Origin: a virus | Direction: 5' to 3' (one strand) | Length of the DNA stretch: 28,301 bases | Virus record (IMG/VR): IMGVR_UViG_3300020442_003401 | Span: 1-28,301 of that record | Shown: positions 12,001 to 17,091 of the stretch, one piece after another | Numbering within the stretch: the first letter of the stretch is position 1 | How the letters are laid out: each line of letters starts with the position of its first letter | Made by a program: the position numbers and the translations under genes | The notes under the pieces: generated by a model | The model's input: only the letters and a program-made list of their open reading frames with translations | What the model was told of the DNA's origin: nothing | The model's database searches: none

Positions 12001-13046
12001 AATCCTTGTTCATAACTTTCTGGTGTTACATTTCCTTGAAAGTATACTTTCATACCATTTGAAAAATCCCAACCTTCGCTTGTACGATAAGTTTTTTTAC
12101 CTAGTATTTCTGTTTCTACATCTATTTGAGAATTTTCTTCAATATCAAAAATATTAAACACACCGCTTGTGTTTATATCTGTTTGACTTATGTAATAAAG
12201 TGTTTCTGGTGCATTCATTGGAACGGTAAATTCTAACACACCTTTTTCTACAAAGCCTTCGTCTATAGCATATGCTCGATCTTTAAGTACACCAGTATCG
12301 TCGTCTGTGATTTCTACACCATCTTCATATAATGTGGTTATCAAACTACTATCAACAACGTCTACTGCTGGCTGAAAAGCTCTACTGATTGCAATGCTTA
12401 TTGGATGTCCTGGACAATCAATTTCAAATCTATAGGTCTGTCCTCTGTACAATTTCAATGTAGGATTTCTTGACAATCCATTTGGTGTAAACAGATAAGC
12501 AACATTATCGTCATCTGTTACAGTTGTAATTGTGTATGTGCTTTGTACTTGTAAACTTTGTCCTCTTACTGGTACTTCTTGTGGTCCATTTGGTAACCAG
12601 TAATACTCTCTAAAGTTTGTAAATTTGTCCCAATCAACATGTGGATCCCATGCATAGAATTCTTGTCTGTTTAGCAAACTATGATCTTTTGTAGTTGATC
12701 TTAGTGTTGATAATTGTCCTATATAATCATTGTAGTCTTTGTAAAACTCAACATTACCTATGTTGTCCTTGATTACCACTGCTGGTTCTAATTGATAGTT
12801 TTCTCTATTAGCACTTACATCTGGCAAATACGTATCTGTTGATTTTACGGCTTTTGCTTCTCTACGTCCAGCAAATGCATTAATTTTTTCAACTACACCC
12901 GGTGTTGTAACTTGATCTATAGTGCTACCTAAAAACTTTTTATTAGGATCAGTTCTAAAATATCTTGGCAAAAAGTTTGCACTTTTGCCTGTATTAGAAT
13001 CTCCTGTTGGTAAAGGATATTCTTGTTGATCGTCTTCGTATGCCAT
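1..13046 (-). CDS. Giant virion structural protein, baseplate/tail-fibre region (partial, 3' end outside window)
   Basis: The frame opens at the ATG at 13046 and runs without a stop to the window edge, giving at least 4348 codons. The first and last codons are in the same phase. The start shares TAATG with the gp6 stop. Residues about 25-140 resemble the N-terminus of very large structural proteins of marine T4-like phages, with a segment reading YFRTDPNKKFLGSTIDQVTT. A cupredoxin-like segment with DCPGHPISI lies near residues 195-220. Between about 2110 and 2750 are repeated beta-propeller-like units such as FGTAVEVTDNGQYILVGAP. VGKLWWDLST occurs near 2830. Two Gly-rich repeats lie near 3130-3180 and 3500-3570. 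The C-terminal part carries beta-sandwich units of the type 'VYLNGEYLVPNY'. Position after gp6 fits a gp7/gp8/gp10-like wedge or fibre-network component. This role is inferred from context; no enzymatic motif was seen. Confidence 0.85.
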   Translation of the reverse strand, partial: MAYEDDQQEYPLPTGDSNTGKSANFLPRYFRTDPNKKFLGSTIDQVTTPGVVEKINAFAGRREAKAVKSTDTYLPDVSANRENYQLEPAVVIKDNIGNVEFYKDYNDYIGQLSTLRSTTKDHSLLNRQEFYAWDPHVDWDKFTNFREYYWLPNGPQEVPVRGQSLQVQSTYTITTVTDDDNVAYLFTPNGLSRNPTLKLYRGQTYRFEIDCPGHPISIAISRAFQPAVDVVDSSLITTLYEDGVEITDDDTGVLKDRAYAIDEGFVEKGVLEFTVPMNAPETLYYISQTDINTSGVFNIFDIEENSQIDVETEILGKKTYRTSEGWDFSNGMKVYFQGNVTPESYEQGLYYVEGVGTGIKLVPLSDLSVPAIFTQDTLIPFDTNGFDRVPFGDAKSFAGTKDYICVNRGDDSKNGWSRYNRWFHKDVIELSASLNKQDSDLDESFRAKRPIIEFEPNLRLYNHGAKAKLSVDLVDTFTKDVFSTIEGQAGYNIDGIDIVEGMRILFTADPDSLVNGKIYEVKFILHTNTTQISLVETSDTNPVTDETVLVKDGNKNAGKMFWYNGTEWLAAQDKTAINQAPKFDLYDSNGYSIGDETYYPANDFSGNRIFSYRVGSGTNDPELGFPLSYKNINNVGDIVFDFNLLTQKYEYELNNAVIYINSDELFLKKTKNDSEYYCNAWTKANELSSQYVIRKYTGDDMANRFPIDVYKNSANLTDLVCKVFVNNKFLVQGVDWNFVDDLDIRKVNLVNELESEDVIIIKTKSSAEKTNQGHYEIPYNLERNPLNNNLTEFTLGQVNDHVDGMIVEIPGFNGMQPGPSNLRDLGEVSKYGRKFLQHSGPINLSLYHLIDKQANVVKAIRLAKTEYSKFKRDLISAAGASSFVGSAKEHLDLLLVDLTNSKTKSMPFYSTDMLAFGGNKLLEYNVVDDRINFYALSQVFNINTVSKKSVLVYLNDIQLTYGIDYTFTDNGFVDISATKQVDDIIKIYEYENTEGCFVPQTPTKLGLYPAYAPTMEVDNSYSNATNVIRGHDGSITVAYNDYRDEILLEFEKRIYNNLKVSYDENVFCVHDFIEGNYRKSNIDKKSMDKILISDFIKWLPLVGNPDYTSNDFIVQGDGFTYNYSRSISPTGEKLPGGWRAVYKMAYDTDRPHMTPWEMLGISVKPSWWETQYGPAPYTSDNLVMWKDIEKGYVKEPGKPIVVKNKFVRPNLTKHLPVNPYGQLVDPLQSGYAKEFSYATMRNDFFKFGDEAPIETAWRRSSDYAFSLLVAMILNRPSQVFAIGFDRSRTTRNLAGNYTYNNKKAIRAADLVFPKTKTNSTVNQTVGLINYIENYLTSNIDANYERYINRITNINSQMGFKLGGFADKDKLKLVLDSRTPLNAGNVFVPQENYKIFLNTSSANEIVSYSGLIIEKLSKGYKVSGYDKEDPFFEIYKPFESANDSAINVGGISDSFIEWSEDKTLVAGKIVKYNNRFFRVNENHVSTETFNPSFYSQLSELPITGGATALIRKRFSTEKTTLDYGTVLTDKQDVVDFILGYEKCLLEKGFTFDYNNRETQSIEDFILAIKEFLFWTTQNWATNSIIVLSPGANKLAFNRDFYVVDNIFDNFYDLEVLRADSAKLRGSFTNIQRDNTNQFGILPQANAEGIYFVKLPLVQKEHVVLIDNTTVFNDTIYDPEPGYRQERIKIVGYRTDNWNGSLNIPGFTYDEALVTEWESWKDYFIGELVKYKQFYYTATVTHSGTEEFNFNNWNQLSKRPESTLLPNWDYRANQFTDFYDLDTDNFDSEQQRLAQHLIGYQKRQYLENIINDDVAQYKFYQGMIQDKGTKNSLTKLFDKLGDADKDSLEFYEEWAIRVGQYGATDSFDEVEYQLDEKKFRIEPQTVELVNTVDQTRTDLVYQYPKADVYLKTSDYNHAPFPTSASLDEYTKTGGYVALDQVNFLARSLTDILSFDINTVDLDTYIWVPEVQQSWNVYKHIQSPARINKIEKSDLGFTATFDRAVPFTTGEIIGINNINEDLNGFWSARSVSLNVVEFYTNKDIGDDAIDLSDSTQGIVSQLNGRRLDNISDVNSLLIDYDINENEKLWLDDNGNTQSEVIENSPVFSLQAEIPNEEGLNDSGFGTAFSASGSNQVLAVGMPDVGLNGKVAVYTRLSEALEYVLLQTLEPNAIKTVAIETITNANPGRIFTPVVHNLEAGQRILISSAEGLTALNDNYYYVNPITTTSFDIYTDKALTSPVDTTAMGTHTIDTGLLATGVLYDTGAGFGTAVEVTDNGQYILVGAPYASDVRSKYAGEFDATSSYLQGDIVSDRGTLWEALRDTPAGIADSTISTLSQDWQLVDSLQADQSGTISNYTNQGVLHVYKKDVTTYKLETTILSPVARSNEQFGIAIKSAFTTDLVHKFYVRSIADQGRIYFIENSLANVNSFRYSRDTNYKGTFDPLKTYYPNEIVFAGYILYKANTTIFASSGIEPGSADEWEVLDQYIDYVGFVPNLGDVTALESDSVGLGGAVEIGKSFDVSKDGNVIAITGFFSATEINRVSVYRFDNNTGRYVYESNIDGDVKLEENFASAIAVSDNGQDIAVGATLNDVTGLNNGKVYIYRYNFDSNNPEFLWQQELFSPKGESNEQFGYSLDFSKNKLAVMSINGDNISEVIFDSDATTLDNSATKIKDRVKDNGQVYIFENYNDTWIYAEKMRYLRDTTSAVMPSLRLIDNHIIVGQPVSLFTNSSGVGTNVGFIIDFRSDRNTNAWTQNSLVQNFVDLTQIKNVFLYDKTNGDLVTYLDYIDPVQGKIAGPAEQELNYKLYYDPAVYNIGSTNTGNKTPWDSNYVGKLWWDLSTIKWFNTRQRGLEYKTNNWNTPLPSFEVDVYEWVESDLLPTEWDSTADTVEGLAAGVSGSSKYGDDSYVIADIYDPVTGTFSNKYYFWVKNKRTIPAIDNRTISAFDVKLLIQDPAGQGYRFVAFYENNKFGLHNIRNLIKDEDIILHVEWKKFETQNNIHSEYQLLTEGIPTSKPNADVVKKWVDSLVGYDQNSNQLPDIDISVPRRYGILNTPNQSMFVNKTEALKQIVDRINGILEDNLIVDDFDLSGLQKIDPQPSVYSNDYDVKIASENLLRFVAVAKVATAELSLDIQDGRIKSVIITNPGRGYVDPSYTTGSVRKGPTVDIRGTGSGAKIQLYINNIGQVTSAVVENEGKNYTADTVAIVRRFTVLVENDSNIGGFWSLYNYTPAQKEWSVERIQSYDTTLYWQYIDWYANGYDETTAIKHLVPGSYALDATPDLVGDVVKIENIGSGGWLLLEKIDNIPEVDYTVNYKVIGRQNGTIKFSKLLYQNEQSGFDNQVFDAYLYDREPVNEVRNIMEALQNQILVDQLEVEWNKLFFASVRYALSEQVNIDWIFKTSFVKAKHNVGELQQKITFKNDNLSNYQDYVNEVKPYKTNVREYVSSYSKIEPSQSSVTDFDLQPRYDVNEGRIVAEKTSVFNNEVQTYSPFVDTYPQKHWKDNVGFEITDIKIVDGGSGWTDGPNVIISGGGGPTLKGTASLAGNTVNAVDVDTRGAIYISAPTVTFDGTQDEPSTPAKAVAIIGNSKAKSTHMLMKFDRVSGTLVFTSLYVPNETFTGTGAQEEFTLKWPIDTRKAKIVVTVDGVEALSSEYTPGNKEDTSVGYTRNLGTITFTEAPALNASIVVDYYRNASMLNAADRISYFYKPDAGMPGLGTNEDGSVDLAQVMDGVDYGGVQIDTISFGNTLGFDTDVFGSSSFDTFDSKFDDEIFVLDGSTNVLDLALPLEANVEYNVYFKSVSAGASDNPIRLDSSSWPTANEDIPFAVMQPITGDGITTSIVISDILEKYNVLTDIPYVANRTGDTIIFRKSTSDGTTTPDFTSFDVELAGGDFTGSTATGIQSGDITVDGDGFVTPTTSKGPEEQVPGQIVDALDIQVFNRVQDGQGIITVHNYLTDDSRLEYGLSGVAASQTNVIAKLGDRIIDQSEYTIDWKTNTFIFADSTAIEANKNLNIILIDNSGTDIIDSDRIIATEVTTRLSVNIKFDSNYSMFVTRNGNLEPAEPIDINGTLNIGLGTNTNIGDIIDYTVYNNVNPNFSQIVIDESFQGDGVKYHHEFKTQANPDGAVLLPYTKLPLANNIIVQVNNKILNPGYRKKITLTADRSYDIDKWQFEILSQVYQRDILVYLNGEYLVPNYWNYDPVNGRIDLTSNQIGKVGDTLEVFIIRDAEYTFTDTTIEFTSSSPAWSNNIPVGDEIVFALTDDSTVVRGVVKEKTVSSGNVTLKLYGYLREMAELFTKDSTPQSVTAIGTYGDDSTYETVTLTAWSYSQGDTLNFSYAPLPKHDVKIYTFS

Positions 13047-16000
13047 TAGTATCCATATCCTCCGCCGCCGGATGAGCTTCCTGAACTGCTACTTGAACTG
13101 CTGCTTGAACTGCTGCTTGAACTACTTGAGCTTCCAATAATCACTGTAGTTGCTGATTCACTGCTTTGTACACCGGTGTTAAGTACATCATCACTAGTAA
13201 TTACAGAACCTGTAGCTTTTAATCTACTTGCTGTAATTGCATCAATAATTTCGACATCCTCAACTGTTGCAGCACTTATAAAAATTTCATCGTTTTCGCT
13301 TTTAATTTCATACATGCTTCCAAAACTTTGTGATTCTTGTCTTGGAACTAAAACAATACTACTTAGATCAGGAGCAACTTGTTTTACAATATACGCTGCT
13401 AATTCACTAAAATAAAATGTTTCACCAAAGTCCCAATTTTCTAATGCAAAATATTCATTGACTGCATCTATAACTCTTGTTTTTATGTCGTTATCGTTAA
13501 CAACTCTTCCAGGATTTTTAACTATCTTAAATATTGCTTGCAAATTACTACCTGCTTTACTGCCAAATAATGGCTTATATTTTACCGGATGATAAATTAC
13601 TTCATCACTTATACTTTTTATCTGTGCAATGTCTGCTCCATAACTTTGAAATAGACTATCGCTGCTAGGTGGTAGTACAACTTCTGTAATTTCTCCACTT
13701 AGATATTTTCTATAATTTGTGTCGTATGTTTTTGTCAACATGTACACATCCATAATATTTGAACTGCTAGGATCTATTCTTCTGTTTTCATTTGCAGCAT
13801 GACTATAACCAAATTTTATTTTATCTCTACCAGTATAAACTTTATAGTTTGTATTCAAAACAAATTGATTGTTTGTAATATCTACAGTGTAAAATAAATC
13901 TTTTTTATAATTGTATATTATTGTTCCATCTGCATACGATGTAATAGGTCCAGGATCGCCTAACGAAGGCACAACTATATTTTCTATACTAGCATCAATA
14001 TAATCATATACTTCAGTGCCGTTTCTTGTATATTTTTTTGCAAAAACATATTTTGTAGTTGGCGAAACTGTAGGTTCAACAATGTGTCTGAAAGTGTCTG
14101 GATCGTCAATAACCCCGTCATCATCACTATCAAAAAAACCAACTTCTAACTTTTTGTTATCTACATATCCGTCAGTGTCTCTGTATTCTTTAACAACTTG
14201 CCACGGCCAATCTTGTGTAAATGCATTTAGGCTATCGGGTTGATTATTATTGCTCAATATTGTTATACTATCTTTAACAATTTTTCCAGTTTTACTATCA
14301 TAGATTCTATCAGTACTATCATGATAAAAACGTATTTCATCATCGCTTTCAAATACATAACGGAAACTACGTGTTGTTATTGTATATTTTTCTCCGTTTG
14401 TTTCAAATAACATTAACCAACTAGCATCTAGTTGTTGATTAGTGTTATCTCCTTGCTTTCCTAAAGTAAAATCATCGACTGTATTAAGATTAGTGTTGTA
14501 GACTATTTTCCACTGTCTTGAATCCACATCATATCTTATACCAAAAGTTTTATAAGCAAATACTTGATCTACTATTTGAACAGTTAAATCACTTGTAAAT
14601 GTTCCTACAATAGGAGAAATAATTTCAGCAACAGTTACACCATTTGGAATCACATCATTGAATACTATAGGACCTAATCCTGTGGAGGCATCAATGACAG
14701 TACCACCTTCATCTACACTTATAACTTTACTCCAAATATAAGTAGCTGCACCAGGGTGATCAGCATCTCCATCCATAAGTCTATTGTTATCAGTTGTCAT
14801 AAAATGTTTACCTGTTGGGGCAACAAATTTCACAAGAGCTTCTGGTTCAATATATTTTGGTAAACCTTGTGTAAACGAACTAACTGTTACAGGCAGACTA
14901 TACAAATCGGTAAAATAACCAGTTGTAATATTTGTGCCTGTAGTTGTTTGATTCCATGTCAAATTAAGATTTGTTATACTTGTATTTCTTGGAAAATTTT
15001 CATAGTAATAATTTTTTATATTTGCTGTTTTTATTTTTGGTATGATTGTATTGTTTATCACAGCCTCAATATCAGTTCTAGTAATAAATTCAAAACTATC
15101 TAATTCGTTAAATTCTTCACTAAAAATTACACCGTCATCACCATACATAAGTATGTTGCTATATTTTCCTGTTGCATCTCTTAAATCATAATATCTACTA
15201 ATACCACTACTGGTTCTGTTGATTGCTTTTGTTTTTATAATTTGCTGATTAACACCTAGCGTTCCTATATTATAATCTTCTCCAGTTATTAATCTGTTTT
15301 GTGTATAATATGTACTAGGTGCAACACTTTTAATACTTTCATTTGTTTCGCTAGTTGAACTATTTTCTACAACACTTTTTAATTCTAAAACTAGATTTAG
15401 TGTTTGCTCTTTATTTGTTCTATCAATATATGGTATTTGTACATTAATGCCTATCAAATCGCTAGGATTAATTCTAAAATCTAGATTTTTACTTGTTCTG
15501 TAATATACCTTAAAATTACCTTTTGGAATATTTCCAAAAACACCATCAGCAAATATTAGACTAATTCTATCTTCTATTCTTGTTTGAATTGCATATATGT
15601 CACGTATACCTTTTGATACACTATTATAAATTACGTTGTTGCCTTCTACAGCATCAACTTTTGTCCATAATGATTCTTCATTTCCTTGCTTGTCTAATTT
15701 ATAAAGCCAAACGTCAGTATCATTAATATTATCTGTGTCAATATTAACTACTGTATTAGGAGTATTACTTGTAACATCAAAAGTATTATTCTTAAGAACA
15801 CCTTGTCTAAAGTGCATAAAAAATCCACTATTTGAACTACCTGCACCTTGTCCATTGTCTCTATAAACAAACGCCATTTTGTTACCTGGCAAAGGATCTT
15901 CTTCAATTAGAGTATTTGTGTCTGTATCAATACCTGTACTAACAATTTCAAATTGTGTGCTTATGCTGTTTATTTGTTTACTAAAAGTAAAACTCGGTAT

Positions 16001-16585
16001 ATCTGTATTAATACCATTGAATCTATATTGTTCAGTAGCAACACCATTTATAGATGCTTTTTTGATAGGTCTGCCAAACGCTGTGCTTACTGGTAAAGAA
16101 GCATTTAACACTTTAATAAATTGTTCGTACCAGTTAGGGTTTGTACCATCGTTCCATATAATACTTTGATTTGATAAGTTATTACCATTGCTGTCAACAA
16201 CATCTTCTGTGGTGCTAATACTTTCTATTTTTAACAAGCCGTTTGCTGCTTGATTTCTTTTAGCATTGTAGCTAATTAATCTTGCCAAACGGAGAATACT
16301 TTCTCTACGTTCAGCAACTTCAATAAAATTTTCACGTGCATTTAAGTCAGTACGGAATGCAAGGTTTTGACCAAGGAAAGCAATTAAGTCAATCAGTGCA
16401 AGGTATTCACTGCTTTCAATATAGTCGTTGAAATCTTCTGGATAATTTTGACGAATGTAGCTTATCATTGTTCTACGTAAATTATCAAAGTCATAACTTT
16501 GAAAATCAGCGTATTTGAAACTCTGATATATTGTTTTCCAATCTTCTGCTAAGAGAAGTCTATTTTGACGTTCTGTACTTGACAT
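13046..16585 (-). CDS. 6: Baseplate wedge protein gp6, enlarged (Baseplate_J-like)
   Basis: This 1179-residue protein is the gp6 homologue, which forms the inner ring joining the baseplate wedges. The N-terminus is typical: residues 10-125 include DWKTIYQSFKYADFQSYDFD, LIAFLGQNLAFRTDLNAREN and ERRESILRLARLISYNAKRN. The C-terminal domain (about 1000-1120, e.g. IFKIVKNPGRVVNDNDIKTR) resembles the conserved gp6/J end. T4 gp6 is about 660 residues, so roughly 500 residues are extra, mainly around 550-970. The extra part holds DSDDDGVIDD, a calcium-loop-like motif near 820. The protein ends in 17 consecutive serines, then Gly-Ser-Ser-Ser, four glycines and Tyr-Gly-Tyr. A GAGGA ribosome site lies 9 bases before the ATG, and a late-type promoter lies just upstream. 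The stop overlaps the giant gene start. Confidence 0.92.
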   Translation of the reverse strand: MSSTERQNRLLLAEDWKTIYQSFKYADFQSYDFDNLRRTMISYIRQNYPEDFNDYIESSEYLALIDLIAFLGQNLAFRTDLNARENFIEVAERRESILRLARLISYNAKRNQAANGLLKIESISTTEDVVDSNGNNLSNQSIIWNDGTNPNWYEQFIKVLNASLPVSTAFGRPIKKASINGVATEQYRFNGINTDIPSFTFSKQINSISTQFEIVSTGIDTDTNTLIEEDPLPGNKMAFVYRDNGQGAGSSNSGFFMHFRQGVLKNNTFDVTSNTPNTVVNIDTDNINDTDVWLYKLDKQGNEESLWTKVDAVEGNNVIYNSVSKGIRDIYAIQTRIEDRISLIFADGVFGNIPKGNFKVYYRTSKNLDFRINPSDLIGINVQIPYIDRTNKEQTLNLVLELKSVVENSSTSETNESIKSVAPSTYYTQNRLITGEDYNIGTLGVNQQIIKTKAINRTSSGISRYYDLRDATGKYSNILMYGDDGVIFSEEFNELDSFEFITRTDIEAVINNTIIPKIKTANIKNYYYENFPRNTSITNLNLTWNQTTTGTNITTGYFTDLYSLPVTVSSFTQGLPKYIEPEALVKFVAPTGKHFMTTDNNRLMDGDADHPGAATYIWSKVISVDEGGTVIDASTGLGPIVFNDVIPNGVTVAEIISPIVGTFTSDLTVQIVDQVFAYKTFGIRYDVDSRQWKIVYNTNLNTVDDFTLGKQGDNTNQQLDASWLMLFETNGEKYTITTRSFRYVFESDDEIRFYHDSTDRIYDSKTGKIVKDSITILSNNNQPDSLNAFTQDWPWQVVKEYRDTDGYVDNKKLEVGFFDSDDDGVIDDPDTFRHIVEPTVSPTTKYVFAKKYTRNGTEVYDYIDASIENIVVPSLGDPGPITSYADGTIIYNYKKDLFYTVDITNNQFVLNTNYKVYTGRDKIKFGYSHAANENRRIDPSSSNIMDVYMLTKTYDTNYRKYLSGEITEVVLPPSSDSLFQSYGADIAQIKSISDEVIYHPVKYKPLFGSKAGSNLQAIFKIVKNPGRVVNDNDIKTRVIDAVNEYFALENWDFGETFYFSELAAYIVKQVAPDLSSIVLVPRQESQSFGSMYEIKSENDEIFISAATVEDVEIIDAITASRLKATGSVITSDDVLNTGVQSSESATTVIIGSSSSSSSSSSSSSSSSSGSSSGGGGYGY
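13082..13133 (-). repeat. 12-bp tandem repeat encoding the poly-serine tail of gp6
   Basis: On the coding strand the unit AGCAGCAGTTCA (four serine codons) occurs at 13106-13117 and 13094-13105, a one-base variant AGTAGCAGTTCA follows at 13082-13093, and a degenerate copy precedes them at 13118-13133. The frame is kept because the unit is four codons. Such a tract can change length by slippage. Confidence 0.9.
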
Positions 16586-16608
16586 ATTGCACTGTCCTCA
16601 CTTTGTAA

Positions 16609-16616
16609 TATTTATG
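16609..16616 (-). promoter_or_regulatory. Putative late promoter (CATAAATA) before gp6
   Basis: The minus strand reads CATAAATA, one base from the T4 late consensus TATAAATA, in the 51-bp gap between gp25 and gp6. It lies 24 bases before the gp6 ATG, and a GAGGA ribosome site is at 16599-16595. The gap is rare space in an otherwise packed operon. CACTTT (16599-16604) and AAAGTG (16626-16631) form an inverted repeat around the element, so the gp25 mRNA could fold here. No start site is demonstrated. Confidence 0.55.
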
Positions 16617-16636
16617 TGATTTAATAAAGTGCGTAC

Positions 16637-17080
16637 TTAAATTAGTCCCGCACTTTGATCAAATTTAAGCCTCATAGTTTCACTAATACTGTAAGGCAAA
16701 TATGTTAAAGAACAGTCAATTTGTATACCGCTTTCGTAGGTATCAACCGTAATACTATCTACACTAACTCTTGGATCATAGTTGATAATTTCTGTAACAT
16801 TTTGTATAATAGCATCTCTAAGGCCATCTGTTAAAGGTTCAAATAATATATCCCATATAATTGTGCCAAATGTAGGGTTCTCAAGTTTTTCACCCTGGCG
16901 TATATGAAAATGGTTAACAATATCTTGTTTTATCAAACCGATATCGTATAAATTAAAGCTACCTGGGGAATTGTTAGTTGTGCTTATACCTTTATATTTT
17001 TTGCTTGTCACAGGTGTATCGTCGTCATTTGCCGCTCTTACTGTAATACTTTTGTATAAAGGTTTGTCATTTGTAGCCAT
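16637..17080 (-). CDS. 25: Baseplate wedge protein gp25 (GPW/gp25 family)
   Basis: The 147-residue product matches gp25, the lysozyme-family-named but structural wedge protein that nucleates sheath assembly and binds gp6. T4 gp25 is 132 residues, so the length fits with a slightly longer N-terminus. Diagnostic segments are EKLENPTFGTIIWDILFEPL and INYDPRVSVDSITVDTYESG, followed by the strand reading IQIDCSLTYLPYS. The gene lies 11 bases after the 524-residue gene and directly before gp6, the usual gp25-gp6 order of T4-like phages. No strong ribosome site is visible before the ATG, so translation may depend on coupling to the upstream gene. Confidence 0.93.
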   Translation of the reverse strand: MATNDKPLYKSITVRAANDDDTPVTSKKYKGISTTNNSPGSFNLYDIGLIKQDIVNHFHIRQGEKLENPTFGTIIWDILFEPLTDGLRDAIIQNVTEIINYDPRVSVDSITVDTYESGIQIDCSLTYLPYSISETMRLKFDQSAGLI

Positions 17081-17091
17081 AACGTATTTAC

